DNA of 64,000 nucleotides, from assembly GCF_000373265.1 (NCBI RefSeq), contig NZ_KB890761.1, positions 607,389 to 671,388 of the forward strand. The letters run 5' to 3'. Both the position numbers and the translations under genes were made by a program. Numbering within the stretch: position 1 is the stretch's first letter; each line of letters starts with the position of its first letter. The DNA comes from Pontibacter roseus DSM 17521. GTDB taxonomy: Bacteria > Bacteroidota > Bacteroidia > Cytophagales > Hymenobacteraceae. The notes under the pieces are model-generated. The model had not been told where the DNA came from. It searched no databases and worked only from the letters and a program-made list of their open reading frames with translations. This document shows, in pieces, positions 25,052 through 34,496 of the stretch.

Positions 25052-27367
25052 ATGCCTTACCGGAACCATCTGATTGCGCTTTTTCTGCTCATCGGCCTCA
25101 CAGCCCTGTCTGTACTCAGTGTGCGGTGGATGCGGCCGCCGGAGGCCTTGCCGGCCAGCGCACCTGCCAATGAGTTCTCAGCGGAGCGGGCTATGGTGCA
25201 CGTTCAGGAGGTGGCGCGGGAGCCGCATGCCATGGGCACCACAGCACATGCCCAGGTACGGCAATACCTGGTGCAGCAGCTGGAGGCACTCGGACTACAG
25301 ACCGAGGTGCAGGAGGCGGTGCAGGTGAACGAGGTGGGACAGGCCAGCTATGTGGGACATGTGTACAACCTATTGGGTCGGTTGAAAGGGCAGCAAGCAG
25401 GTGGCAAGGCCGTGCTGGTGATGGCGCACTACGACTCGCAGCCCAACACGCCCGGTGCCGGAGACGATGCCGCAGGTATAGCCGCCCTGCTGGAAACGGC
25501 TCGTGCCCTGCAGCAGGGAGAGCCGCTGCAGCACGATGTGATTTTCCTGATGACGGACGGAGAGGAGTATGGCCTGTACGGAGCCAAGGCCTTCCTGAAG
25601 CACCCCTGGGCAGCGGAGGTGGGCGTGGTGGTGAACGTGGAGGCGCGCGGCAATTCCGGTCCCAGCATGACCTTTGAGATTAGCCCGGAGAATGGGTGGG
25701 TGGTGGGGCAGTTTGCCGAGGCGGTGCCTTATCCTTTTGCCAGTTCCATGATGTACGAGGTATACCGCCGCCTGCCCAACAACACCGATTTCACCGTTTT
25801 CCGTGATGCGGGCTACACCGGCGTCAACTCCGCTTTCATAGACAGGTTCGTGCACTACCACAAGATGACGGACACGCCGGAGAACCTGAACCAGAACAGC
25901 CTGCAGCACCACGGCAGCAACATGCTGGCGCTGGTGCGTCAGCTCGGCAGCATACCTCTGGACGATACCAAGGCCAGAGACAAAGTCTTCTTCAACCCTG
26001 CCGGAAGTTGGTTGGTGCAGTACCCGGCGGAATGGAACATCCTTTGGATGGCGCTCGTGACGCTGCTGCTGTTGGTAACGGTGCGGGTAGGCGTGCTGAA
26101 ACGGGCCCTGACGCTGCCGCAACTCCTGGCCGGCTTTCTTAGCTTTGTGCTGATACTGGGTTTGGTGGCGGGCGTTTTCCTGCCGCTCAATTCCTTCGTG
26201 AAAGGCTTCCTGCCCTATACCCACGACACGAACGGGATATATGGCGAAGCGCGCTTCTTCATGGCCTACCTGCTGTTTGCGCTGGGCTTCTTCCTGCTGT
26301 TGTGTTGGCTGGCGACGCGCTGGCTGCGTCTCTTCTCGCTGGCGGTAGGCGCTTACGTGCTGTGGTTCGTGCTGCTGGTCATCACCTTCTTCCTGGTACC
26401 CGTAGCAGCCTATCTGTTCCTGTTCCCCTTGCTGTTCTGTCTCATCGGGGCGCTGGTCGTTTTTCTGTTGGTGCCGCACGAAAGGCCAGTAGGTTGGCTC
26501 TTCGCCATCGTGCTGCTGCTATCGGTGGTGCCAGCCGTTTTCATGCTCATGCCCATTGTTCGGTTCCTGTTTGTGGTGTTCGCGCTGCAAATGCCTGTGG
26601 CCATGGTGGCGCTGCTGGTGCTGCTGGCTGGCCTGGCTATACCTTTGCTGGTGGTCATTGAACGGAGCTTCAGCTGGCGGCAGGTGCCGCTGCTGCCCGT
26701 CTTGCTGCTGTGTGCTGGTGCGCTGGAGGTATCCAGAGCCATCACGGCCGAACAGCCTAGTGAAAAACAACCCTTGCACAGCCATGTGAGTTACTACCTC
26801 AACGCCGATGACGGGAAAGCGATTTGGGCCTCCGCCTACCAGCGCACCGATGACTGGAACAGACAGTTCTTTCCGGCCCCCATTACCGGAGCGCTCACCG
26901 AAATATATCCTATGGCAGAGCGAAAATACCTCAAAAACCAGGCAGAGGCGATACAGATCGAGGTGCCGGTGGCGGAGTTGCAGAACGAGGCCATAGAAAC
27001 GGGTGAGCGGGTACTGACGCTCCGGCTGCGCTCTCCGAGAGGGGCCGCGCACATGGACCTGGTGCTACAGCCGCAGCAGGAAGAGGCGCTGCTGGGAGCC
27101 TCTATCAACGGCGCGCCGCTTAACTTGCAACCCATACAGGCCGGAAAGCAGAAGGCATACTTCGTCAAGGTGCACGGACTTCCGGAATCCAAGGAGGTGG
27201 AGCTGGAGGTGCGCCTGACGCAGAGCAGCAACCTGTTGCTATACCTGTACGACATCTCCATCGGGCTGCCGAAGCAGTTGGTGCGGGTGCCAATGCCCGA
27301 CCACGTAGTGCCGGAACAAGGCCGCGAGAGCAACCTCACGCTGGTGCGGAAGTCCTATACCTTCTAG
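25052..27367 (+). CDS. M28-family metallopeptidase with multipass membrane C-terminus
   Basis: A 771-residue membrane aminopeptidase-like protein. An N-terminal membrane anchor (about 6-25) is followed by the M28 peptidase domain, with metal ligands in HYDSQ (about 125), GAGDDAAG (about 136-143), the catalytic Glu pair in DGEEYG (about 169) and a His in HYHKMTDT (about 267). Residues about 330-560 hold eight or so membrane helices and the last 210 residues are an extracytoplasmic domain. The layout matches ER-metallopeptidase 1-like bacterial proteins. The frame is open upstream to 24950, but that extension overlaps the terminator stem, so the Met at 25052 is used. The biological substrate is unknown. 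Confidence 0.93.
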   Translation: MPYRNHLIALFLLIGLTALSVLSVRWMRPPEALPASAPANEFSAERAMVHVQEVAREPHAMGTTAHAQVRQYLVQQLEALGLQTEVQEAVQVNEVGQASYVGHVYNLLGRLKGQQAGGKAVLVMAHYDSQPNTPGAGDDAAGIAALLETARALQQGEPLQHDVIFLMTDGEEYGLYGAKAFLKHPWAAEVGVVVNVEARGNSGPSMTFEISPENGWVVGQFAEAVPYPFASSMMYEVYRRLPNNTDFTVFRDAGYTGVNSAFIDRFVHYHKMTDTPENLNQNSLQHHGSNMLALVRQLGSIPLDDTKARDKVFFNPAGSWLVQYPAEWNILWMALVTLLLLVTVRVGVLKRALTLPQLLAGFLSFVLILGLVAGVFLPLNSFVKGFLPYTHDTNGIYGEARFFMAYLLFALGFFLLLCWLATRWLRLFSLAVGAYVLWFVLLVITFFLVPVAAYLFLFPLLFCLIGALVVFLLVPHERPVGWLFAIVLLLSVVPAVFMLMPIVRFLFVVFALQMPVAMVALLVLLAGLAIPLLVVIERSFSWRQVPLLPVLLLCAGALEVSRAITAEQPSEKQPLHSHVSYYLNADDGKAIWASAYQRTDDWNRQFFPAPITGALTEIYPMAERKYLKNQAEAIQIEVPVAELQNEAIETGERVLTLRLRSPRGAAHMDLVLQPQQEEALLGASINGAPLNLQPIQAGKQKAYFVKVHGLPESKEVELEVRLTQSSNLLLYLYDISIGLPKQLVRVPMPDHVVPEQGRESNLTLVRKSYTF

Positions 27368-27478
27368 CGAGTTGGAGTACTGTAAGGAAGTGCTGCACTT
27401 TTAACCGTTTTTCGAGATTGGCTGAAACAGTGGGCCAGGTATGGGGTATAGGTATACAGTTGTATTACCCCTGCACCC

Positions 27479-28036
27479 ATGCTGACCGATAAACTCCTGA
27501 CGCTGGCCTTCGGCGTGATTTTCCTGTTGACCCTTGCCTGTAGCGACTCCCCTGAGACGAACAAGCACCAACAGATGACCTTATTGCCTGCCACGAAGAC
27601 GAGTGGACAGACGGCTTTCTTTGATTACGCCGCCAGCACCAGCATGCTGCAGGTGGAACTAGGGCAACTGGCTGCTGAACGGGGGCAGCAGGAGCAGGTA
27701 AAAGCCATTGGGGAGCACGCACTGCAGCACCACACGCGTGCGCTGGCCGACCTCCGGAAAACAGTGGGAAAAGACCATCTCACCAGCATCCCCGACACCT
27801 TAGGAGCCGCCGACAAAGCCATTGTGGAGGAGTTCAGAAACCTGCCGGCCGCTGAATTCGACAACCGCTACCGCCACTACATCCTTTCCTCCCACACCGC
27901 GCAGTTGGAGCGCTACCAGGAAACCCTGCAAAAGACAGAGGAAGAGCACATCCGGGAATGGATAAACCAGATGCAGGTGCACCTGCAGGAGCGCATGCGC
28001 TTGGCTAACCAGGCAGGTATAGCCGCATCACAATAA
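27479..28036 (+). CDS. DUF4142-domain lipoprotein
   Basis: A 185-residue protein with a lipoprotein signal (LLTLAFGVIFLLTLAC, Cys 21). The mature part is an all-helical DUF4142 domain: FFDYAASTSMLQVELGQLAAERGQQEQVKAIGEHALQHHTRALADLRK, followed by two further helices rich in Gln/His. The domain is a ferritin-like four-helix bundle without obvious metal ligands. The function is unknown; it is common in the periplasm of Bacteroidota and proteobacteria. It is a single gene followed by a convergent gene 32 bp away. Confidence 0.9.
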   Translation: MLTDKLLTLAFGVIFLLTLACSDSPETNKHQQMTLLPATKTSGQTAFFDYAASTSMLQVELGQLAAERGQQEQVKAIGEHALQHHTRALADLRKTVGKDHLTSIPDTLGAADKAIVEEFRNLPAAEFDNRYRHYILSSHTAQLERYQETLQKTEEEHIREWINQMQVHLQERMRLANQAGIAASQ

Positions 28037-28068
28037 GGAGAAATGGAAATAAATCTGAGCTGAGGGGT

Positions 28069-28737
28069 TTAGCTCCAGAGGTCGGCGGCTTTTCGGGCCA
28101 TCCGGAAGAAGAGGTCTTTCTCGAGCCCAGCCACTTGGCGGGCTTCACACTCGCTATAGCCGTTTTCTGTGGCGTTGAGGTAGTCGTAGTACAGTTGGGC
28201 CAGCTCCAGCGAGTCGTCTTCGAACTGCTCCGTCAGGTTTTCGCGCTGGAGTGCTTCCGGCTCGAAGATTTTGGATGGGTACAGCTTGTCGAGTTGGTAA
28301 ATCAGGTACTTCTGTGAGGTGTTGTCCGAGCGACTGCCGCCTCCCAGGAGCTGCTCCAGCGGCAGGTCATCATCGTCTTCCAGTTCCTCCTCAAACTCAT
28401 CGTCATCCACGGCCAGAGGCTCATACACAATCAAATCAAAACCGGTGAGCTCCAGGTAATCTTCGAACTTCTCCTTGATGGGAATGAGAGTAGGGGAGTC
28501 GTGCTCGTTGTTGAGCACGTCGGCGATGTGCAGGGCGATTTCCTGGCCTCTTTCGCCAGCGCCAATCAGAATCTGGTTGAACTGGGTGAAGTCGCAGCCC
28601 AGGTAGATGAACTTGTACTCGTCGTCCAGCACGGTGAAGCACCAGAGGGTGATAAACTCCGTGTCATCAATCACGACTGTGTCGATGTAGAGCTCGTTTA
28701 TCTGAATGTAGTAAGGCGAGTACTGCGGAGAGTCCAT
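28069..28737 (-). CDS. Acidic hypothetical protein
   Basis: A 222-residue soluble protein, very acidic in the middle (DDDEFEEELEDDDD, about 127-140). I do not recognise a family. The N-terminal half has an alternating strand/helix pattern (YIDTVVIDDTEFITLWCFTVLDDEYKFIYLG) and the C-terminus is helical, ending in a short domain (ENGYSECEARQVAGLEKDLFFRMARKAADLW) that resembles small helical adaptor regions. No signal peptide or membrane helix is seen. It is monocistronic. The coding bias is normal for the chromosome, so it is probably a real gene. Confidence 0.72.
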   Translation of the reverse strand: MDSPQYSPYYIQINELYIDTVVIDDTEFITLWCFTVLDDEYKFIYLGCDFTQFNQILIGAGERGQEIALHIADVLNNEHDSPTLIPIKEKFEDYLELTGFDLIVYEPLAVDDDEFEEELEDDDDLPLEQLLGGGSRSDNTSQKYLIYQLDKLYPSKIFEPEALQRENLTEQFEDDSLELAQLYYDYLNATENGYSECEARQVAGLEKDLFFRMARKAADLWS

Positions 28738-28867
28738 GGCTATGGTTAGCTATCGTTCTAGTTCAGTTTGGCAGCAGCCTGGCCGACTCCAATCAGGCGC
28801 TGTATTAGCGTATACGCAGTTTAGTTGCACATGGCAAAGTTTCTATATAGAAAGTAAGCGAAGGTGC

Positions 28868-29053
28868 CTAATCTTCGTGCCGGTAAATAAAGTGCAATAT
28901 ACCTCCAAGTATAGTCACACCGATACGTATAGCCCAGCCGATGGTTTCGCCCCATTGGTTCACCCAGTTGAGCGCCATCAGGTTAGCCCCTGTGAATCCG
29001 ATTAAAAGTGACACAAAACCAATGATTAAGAGGAAGAGCCCGATGAATTTCAT
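28868..29053 (-). CDS. Small two-helix membrane protein
   Basis: A 61-residue protein with two hydrophobic helices (about 4-27 and 36-55) split by NWVNQWGET, and a short charged tail (YRHED). No homologue is recognised. The size and layout fit small Bacteroidota membrane proteins of unknown role. No Shine-Dalgarno is seen, as for most genes in this window. It could still be a chance frame. Confidence 0.6.
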   Translation of the reverse strand: MKFIGLFLLIIGFVSLLIGFTGANLMALNWVNQWGETIGWAIRIGVTILGGILHFIYRHED

Positions 29054-29220
29054 GCAGTTGCCGATTAAGGGTGTATGCCCATAGGAAGAAGCATGTTACG
29101 ACACTCAATTCCTTGCCTGACATGCCTCTAGTATAGCGCACGATAAATATATAAAAATTTATTTTCAGTGCAAGTCTCCTGGCCGGGTGCTCTGCCCGCT
29201 CTCATTGTACTTTTGCCAGT

Positions 29221-30228
29221 TCAGGACCACAGCCGCTCCAGCAGTCGCTGCACGTTTTTGTAGGCGAGCTTCTCTAGCTGCTCCTGCGTCAGGTGCTGCT
29301 GCAGGCGGCCCAGCAGGTAGGTATAGCTGTTGCCGGCCTGCTCGTGCTCCGCAAAGTAGAAGGGGTAGCGGGTCGGATCCGGGAAGTCGGCGAAGTAAAA
29401 ATAATCCGCCCCAAAGCAGATGGCTTCCTCGGCGCCGTGCCCAAAACCGTACAGGATGTGGTGCAGCATGGCCTCAGGATCCTCCGTGTTCACAAAAGCC
29501 CGCACGAAGTTCATGCCGATGATGCCTTTGCGGTGGATGATTTCCTGCACCAGCTCATCGGGCAGGTTGCGGTTGTGTTCCCATACCTGCCGGAAGTTGG
29601 AGTGGCTGGCAATCACCTGTATGTCGAGCCGCTCCTGGTCAATGTGCTGGAGGATATCGAATGCAAGCGCGTCGCTGGTATGGGAAAGGTCCACGGCTAT
29701 TTTGCGGCCGTGCAGGTAGTCGAGCAGCATCTTCCCGTCTCGGGTGATGCCGCGGTCGGTCATGTTGCCGCCCCCGAAGCGGTTGCCCATGTGGTGGGTG
29801 AAACTGATGTAGAGCAGCCGCTCCACGTTCTCGATGATTTTCTCCAGTTTCCTGAAGCCGTCCTCGAGCGGTTCGTCCTCCTCGCAAAAGCCGGAGGCGT
29901 TCTCGATGGCGGCCACCATGCCAATGCCGCTCTCGCTTTGCATGGCCTGCCGGAGAGAGGTTATATCTGTTACCGGTTCCAGGCAGTCCTGCTTGCTGAT
30001 GGCTAGTTCCCGGAATATCTCGGCCTGCAGCCGCGCATAGTCGGTGCTGCCCGGCGCGGTGGCGCAATAGATGGCCATGGTCTGCAGCTTCACGTTGCCC
30101 TGCGCGAGCGCCGGCGTGGCGCAACCTATCTCGTTCACGTTGTCAATCAGGGAACCCGGCACGTCGGACAGGTATACCAGCAGGTCGCAGTGCATGTCGA
30201 TGATGGGGATTCGGGAAGGAGAGAGCAT
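29221..30228 (-). CDS. Membrane dipeptidase (renal dipeptidase, M19 family)
   Basis: A 335-residue amidohydrolase-fold zinc dipeptidase. The conserved HxD is in IIDMHCDLL (about 9-17), the bridging Glu in AAIENASGF, and further ligand histidines in AVDLSHTSD and ASHSNFR (about 205). GMNFVRAF and GADYFYF are typical M19 segments. These enzymes cleave dipeptides, including D-amino-acid ones. There is no signal peptide, so it is cytoplasmic or exported by another route. A copy of the window's octamer (29319-29326) lies inside the gene, and the related AGGTATGG precedes the start. Confidence 0.93.
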   Translation of the reverse strand: MLSPSRIPIIDMHCDLLVYLSDVPGSLIDNVNEIGCATPALAQGNVKLQTMAIYCATAPGSTDYARLQAEIFRELAISKQDCLEPVTDITSLRQAMQSESGIGMVAAIENASGFCEEDEPLEDGFRKLEKIIENVERLLYISFTHHMGNRFGGGNMTDRGITRDGKMLLDYLHGRKIAVDLSHTSDALAFDILQHIDQERLDIQVIASHSNFRQVWEHNRNLPDELVQEIIHRKGIIGMNFVRAFVNTEDPEAMLHHILYGFGHGAEEAICFGADYFYFADFPDPTRYPFYFAEHEQAGNSYTYLLGRLQQHLTQEQLEKLAYKNVQRLLERLWS

Positions 30229-30290
30229 AGGTATGGGTTTGTTTCCGGCTTAAAATACGCAGAAGCCGGCGAGAAAGCTATACAACAGCT

Positions 30291-30502
30291 GTCATTCCGA
30301 CGAAAGGAGAAATCTTATACCCTTCTTGCCGCAAATCTGGCGTCAGCGCAGATGCGGCTTTATGCAGACTCAGATTGACACCGGTAGGGCGTAGATGAAG
30401 ATACCTCAAGTGTGAACCGACTGGCAGGCTTCACCGCGAGTTCCCGCTGCGCTCGAACAGGCGGTGGCTAGGGTGTTAGATTTCTCCTATCGTCGAAATG
30501 AC
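30291..30502. repeat. Two-hairpin REP-like or MITE element
   Basis: Terminal inverted repeats of 25 bp with 2 mismatches (30291-30315 and 30478-30502) bracket about 160 bp. Inside are two hairpins. The first (30328-30338 with 30350-30358) has the loop core GCGTCAGCGCA, identical to the left flank of the RAYT element at 9411-9421. The second (about 30432-30466) shares CCGCTGCGCTC with the RAYT element's 9499-9509. No gene is present. It is probably a non-autonomous relative of the RAYT element. Confidence 0.8.
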
Positions 30503-30541
30503 AGAAACGGTAAGGAATGACAAGGAGAGTGGCAGCCAAAT

Positions 30542-30568
30542 AAAAAAAGCCGGAGATTTCTCCCCGAC
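30542..30568 (-). terminator. Rho-independent terminator of the TonB-type receptor gene
   Basis: On the minus strand, an 8-bp stem with a GAAA tetraloop (30549-30568) is followed by seven T (30542-30548). It lies 25 bp past the stop. Confidence 0.85.
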
Positions 30569-30593
30569 CTCTTTTTATCAGTTTCAATGTAAT

Positions 30594-33080
30594 TTAGTTC
30601 TCAAAGCCCTCGTCGTCCCCGCCATTCTGTTCGCTTGGTCTGCGGCGCTCGCGGTTGTTGCCCTCGCTGTTGAGGCGGTAGGTGAAGCCCAGGTAAATGA
30701 TGCGGCTCTGGCGGCGGTTCTCGCTCTCGGTTCTGAACTCAGGGCCAAAGCTCACGAAGTTGAATTGCCGTGTGTTGAACACATCTGACACACGGAGCGA
30801 GATGGTAGCGTTCTTTTTGAGTACGTCTTTTTTCATGGCCAGGTCAGCGCTGAACATCTGCTCCATGCGGCCCTGAATGTCGGCTGTCGGGGCGCGGTAG
30901 AAACCGGACAACTGGATGTTCAAATCTTCCCACAAGGTAAATGTTGAGTTCACCTTCGAGTTCCAGCTGAACTGCGCGTTGCTCAGTTCTGTGTCGCCCT
31001 GGGTGGTGTTGAGCTGCGTCCGGAAGCCGGAGATGCTGCCGTTGATGCGCCACCATTTTGTAGCCGGGTAGTTGAACCCGAGCTCTGCCCCATAGGCCCG
31101 GTTGTCGGAGATGTTCAGGAAGGTCGTCTCGGTGGCAGGTATGGTGTCGTTGCCAACTACCACCTGAGTCCCCATCCGGAAGCGTTCTATTTCATCCAAG
31201 GTATGGCGGTAGAAAACAGTCGCGTTGATGGAGGCTTCGCCCCAATACTTCAAATAGCCCAGCTCTAGGGAATTGACAAACTCCGGCTTGAGGTTAGGGT
31301 TGCCATAGTCCACGCTGAAACGGTCCGAGCGGTCCACAAAGGGGTTCAGGAAACGGCTGCGTGGCCTGTTGATGCGGCGGCTGTAGCTGAACTGCAGCTT
31401 GTTTTCCGGGTTGAAGTCCTTGGTGATGAAGAACGTCGGGAAAAGGCTGAAGTAGTCGTTGTCGCTCTTTTTATCCTCGGTGCGCAGGTCCGTTTTAGTT
31501 ACGGTCTGCTCGGCGCGCAGCCCGACCTGGTAACTGATGGACTTATACTTGTTGCTGTAGTTCGAGTAGACAGAGTAGATGTTCTGGTCGAAAACGAAAT
31601 GGTTGCTCTGGTCGGTGCTGTATACTAGGTCGCCGGTTTCGTTGTTGCGGTTAAAGAAACGGGAGTCTTCGTCCAGACGCTCAAGCGAACTGCGGAAACC
31701 CGCCTCAAAACGACTGTCCTCCGAGATGGGGTGCACGTAATCGGCTTTGGCGACTATTTCCCGGTTGGCATCGTCTACTAATGTCTGCTGCATCTCCGGA
31801 AAGCTACCTTGCAAGCCACTCCGCTCGTTGTACAGCGCCACTTCGTCGTCGATGTTGGTGTTGTAGACGATGTCGGCCGTCAGTTCCTGTCCCTTTTTCT
31901 CGAAGGTCTGTCGGTAACCCAGCGTCACATCCACAGCGTTCTCATTTTCCTCCTCGTCAGTTTCGCGTGTGCGGGTGTTCACCAGTTGGCGATTCTCATC
32001 CTCGAAACGGTAGAGGATGTTGTTATACCCGGTGTCTTTGCCGAAGCGGTAGATACCGGAAGCTGACAAGGTATGGCGGGGCGTAAGAAAATAATCAGCG
32101 CCTAGCCGGAAACTGTGCGAGACGTCCTTGCTATTGCGTGTGCCTTCCTGCAGGCGGTAACTGGTGCTGTCCTGCTGCCCCAAGTCGTTCAAGTGGTAGT
32201 TGGTTGTAAAGCTGTTGCTCTCCCCGGGCCGGGTGCGCTGTCTGAAATCGTAGCCGGAGTTCAAAGACCACTTATAGTAGCGGTAGTTCAGGTTGAGCGA
32301 AGTATTGTAGTTGTCGTAGGTGCCGGCCGTGACAGAGGCAGAGCCATTGAAGCCGGGCTTTTTCTCCTTCTTCAGCACCAGGTTGATGATGCCTGAGGTT
32401 CCTTCGGGGTTGTACTTGGAGGATGGGTTGGTAATGAGTTCGATGCTCTCAATCAGGTTAGCGGGAATCTGGTCGAGAGTAAGGTTGGAGAGAGCGGAGC
32501 GCTTGCCGTCTACGAGGATGGTGACGTTCGAGCTCCCGCGCATGCTCACATTGCCGTCCACATCCACAGTCACCGAGGGCAGGTTCTGCATCACCTCGGC
32601 CACAGAGCCGCTTTCGGCATTGATATCCTGGCTTACGTTCACGACCCGCTTGTCCAGCTCGAACGATACGATGGGCCGCTCTGTCACAATTTGCACTTCT
32701 TTCAGCCGGGTGGCGCCGCCACGCACAGGTATAGCGCCTAGCTGTAGGTTGGCATTGGCTGCCGTGATGGCGATGTTGGGTATGAATTTGGTAGGATAGC
32801 CCACCGACGAAATGCTCAAAATGAAGCGCCCCTGAGGTACGCGGGTCAACTCGAATTTCCCCTCTATGTCAGAAGTGGCGCCGGTTACCAGGCTGGAATC
32901 CTGGGCGGAGAGCAGCACTACGTTGGCAAAGCCGAGTGGCGCCTTGGTTTCTTCGTCCTGTACTGTGCCGTAGATTCGACCCTGTGCGGCGGCCTGAGGT
33001 TGTGCCTGAGCCAGGAGCGTAGTGCTGGAGATAAATAGTAAAAAAAGAACGAGGGGAAATGGTAAAGTATAAATTTTCAT
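30594..33080 (-). CDS. Outer-membrane TonB-dependent receptor-like protein (OMP_b-brl_3)
   Basis: An 828-residue outer-membrane protein. After a signal peptide (about 1-26, ending STTLLAQAQ) comes a carboxypeptidase-regulatory-like beta-sandwich (about 33-115, RIYGTVQDEETKAPLGFANVVLLS). Then comes a plug domain (about 125-225, QNLPSVTVDVDGNVSMRGSSNVTILVDGK) and a 22-strand-type beta-barrel to the end. It is the family that imports large substrates with TonB, common in Bacteroidota; here no SusD partner is adjacent, so it is not a typical SusCD system. The C-terminus is acidic and low in complexity (NGGDDEGFEN), with no terminal Phe. It has its own terminator. The substrate is unknown. Confidence 0.93.
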   Translation of the reverse strand: MKIYTLPFPLVLFLLFISSTTLLAQAQPQAAAQGRIYGTVQDEETKAPLGFANVVLLSAQDSSLVTGATSDIEGKFELTRVPQGRFILSISSVGYPTKFIPNIAITAANANLQLGAIPVRGGATRLKEVQIVTERPIVSFELDKRVVNVSQDINAESGSVAEVMQNLPSVTVDVDGNVSMRGSSNVTILVDGKRSALSNLTLDQIPANLIESIELITNPSSKYNPEGTSGIINLVLKKEKKPGFNGSASVTAGTYDNYNTSLNLNYRYYKWSLNSGYDFRQRTRPGESNSFTTNYHLNDLGQQDSTSYRLQEGTRNSKDVSHSFRLGADYFLTPRHTLSASGIYRFGKDTGYNNILYRFEDENRQLVNTRTRETDEEENENAVDVTLGYRQTFEKKGQELTADIVYNTNIDDEVALYNERSGLQGSFPEMQQTLVDDANREIVAKADYVHPISEDSRFEAGFRSSLERLDEDSRFFNRNNETGDLVYSTDQSNHFVFDQNIYSVYSNYSNKYKSISYQVGLRAEQTVTKTDLRTEDKKSDNDYFSLFPTFFITKDFNPENKLQFSYSRRINRPRSRFLNPFVDRSDRFSVDYGNPNLKPEFVNSLELGYLKYWGEASINATVFYRHTLDEIERFRMGTQVVVGNDTIPATETTFLNISDNRAYGAELGFNYPATKWWRINGSISGFRTQLNTTQGDTELSNAQFSWNSKVNSTFTLWEDLNIQLSGFYRAPTADIQGRMEQMFSADLAMKKDVLKKNATISLRVSDVFNTRQFNFVSFGPEFRTESENRRQSRIIYLGFTYRLNSEGNNRERRRPSEQNGGDDEGFEN

Positions 33081-33327
33081 AATTTCTTATACGGGTAATA
33101 AAAGAAGGTGCTTTTGTTGCCTTAGGGTAAGGGAGGCAGCAGACGGGAGCGGAATTGAAAGGCGATTACCGGGGTACGCCGCTGTTCTTTTAACGGAAAT
33201 GGCGGTTTCCCCCGGCTCAACTTTTAGCCACAGGTATGACAAGCATCGGCCGGGAAGGTTTAAACGGAGTAGTTAAAAAAATCAGGAAGTATAGTGGAGA
33301 GGCAAGGAGGCCTTCTGTTTCAACTGT
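33081..33327. other. Intergenic, no gene seen
   Basis: These 247 bp separate the TrmH stop from the receptor start, both on the minus strand. The receptor promoter is presumably here, but no clear TAnnTTTG element was found. Confidence 0.5.
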
Positions 33328-33858
33328 CTAGCCAGTGATTTTGCTCAGGAAATCCCACACCACCACACCGGTTGCCACCGAAATGTTAAGCGAATGCTTG
33401 GTACCGAACTGGGGAATCTCCAGCACAAAATCAGAGTGGTTAATAACCTCCTGCTCCACACCGAACACCTCGTTGCCCAGTACCAGCGCGTAGTGCTGTT
33501 GCGGTTCAGGTATAAACTTATCAAGCTTCACACTATTTTCCGCCTGTTCCACCGAGCCAATCTGATACCCTTGTTCTTTGAGTTGCTTCACCAGTTCCAA
33601 TGTATCGGGCACATGCTCCCATTCCACGGACTCCGTGGCGCCAAGCGCCGTCTTCTCGATGTCGCGGTGGGGCGGGGTGCCGGTGATGCCGCACAGGTAT
33701 ACCTTGCTTACCATAAAAGCATCGGCGGTGCGGAAAACAGAGCCCACATTGTTGAGGCTGCGCACATTGTCGAGCACCAAGACTAACGGTATTTTTTTCT
33801 TATTTTTGAATTCTTCAACCGAGTCGCGGTTGAGGTCGTCCATGGAGAGTTTGCGCAT
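33328..33858 (-). CDS. TrmH-family (SpoU) RNA 2'-O-methyltransferase
   Basis: A 176-residue SPOUT methyltransferase. The typical motifs are present: motif 1 NVRSLNNVGSVFRTADAF (about 31-48, with the conserved N and R), motif 2 ALVLGNEVFGVEQEV (about 123-137), and motif 3 IPQFGTKHSLNISVATGVVVWDF (about 148-170), which forms the SAM-binding knot. It would methylate the 2'-OH of a tRNA or rRNA nucleotide. The exact target cannot be assigned. The frame extends to a TTG at 33870, but the ATG at 33858 fits the family. It is monocistronic. Confidence 0.92.
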   Translation of the reverse strand: MRKLSMDDLNRDSVEEFKNKKKIPLVLVLDNVRSLNNVGSVFRTADAFMVSKVYLCGITGTPPHRDIEKTALGATESVEWEHVPDTLELVKQLKEQGYQIGSVEQAENSVKLDKFIPEPQQHYALVLGNEVFGVEQEVINHSDFVLEIPQFGTKHSLNISVATGVVVWDFLSKITG

Positions 33859-34496
33859 TTTTAGGTTCAAATGATGTTCAAGCTAAAGCTGAAAGGCTTA
33901 GCAGGTATAGCAAAGTGCCATCGCTTCTTACAAAGGTCCGGCAGACAGGGGAGAAATCAAACTGAATAGTGGGTGTTGATTGTTGTAGGGAAGTAGAAGT
34001 GTGTTGAGGGATAAGTGAATTTGGAGCGGTTCAGCCCCCTTCGAAGGTTAACTTTCTGCCATAGTCAATTTTCAGGTATAGGCTTTGTAGCATATGAGCC
34101 CTGGCAGGTATAGCAGACTTACTTACAACCTCTACTATAAAGCAACGACCTTAGCTAGGTGCACTACTTGGCGCTCCACTGTTCGAGCGGTCAGCGAGTG
34201 GGGGTAGGGGCCCTCGAGAAAGGAGCGTCTTGATTCTTTTGCTTATTTTGGGGGTAGGGGCCCTCGATTCTCAGCAAGGAGAAAAGTAAGGCCACTCCGG
34301 CCAGGCGAAGCTATGAAACAAGGCCAGGTTATATAAGCCAAGCACAGTAGCCACGAAGCAAGGTATAGCTGCACCAGTAGTTTGAGCCTACGGATTTAGT
34401 GGAGTCCTAGACTTTACACTACTAATGGTCACGGGTTGAGCCTCGCGATGGAAATAAAGATTAACCGGGAAACCATTTCCCAAAAGAGATACAGGT
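33859..34496. other. Long intergenic region with repeats upstream of mutS
   Basis: No gene is seen in 638 bp. It holds an 18-bp direct repeat (GGGGGTAGGGGCCCTCGA) at 34201-34218 and 34251-34268, 50 bp apart. Four copies of AGGTATAG lie at 33903, 34074, 34106 and 34371. A hairpin at about 34178-34205 (CCACT/AGTGG arms) has a loop like the REP elements. No promoter consensus could be assigned to mutS. Confidence 0.7.
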
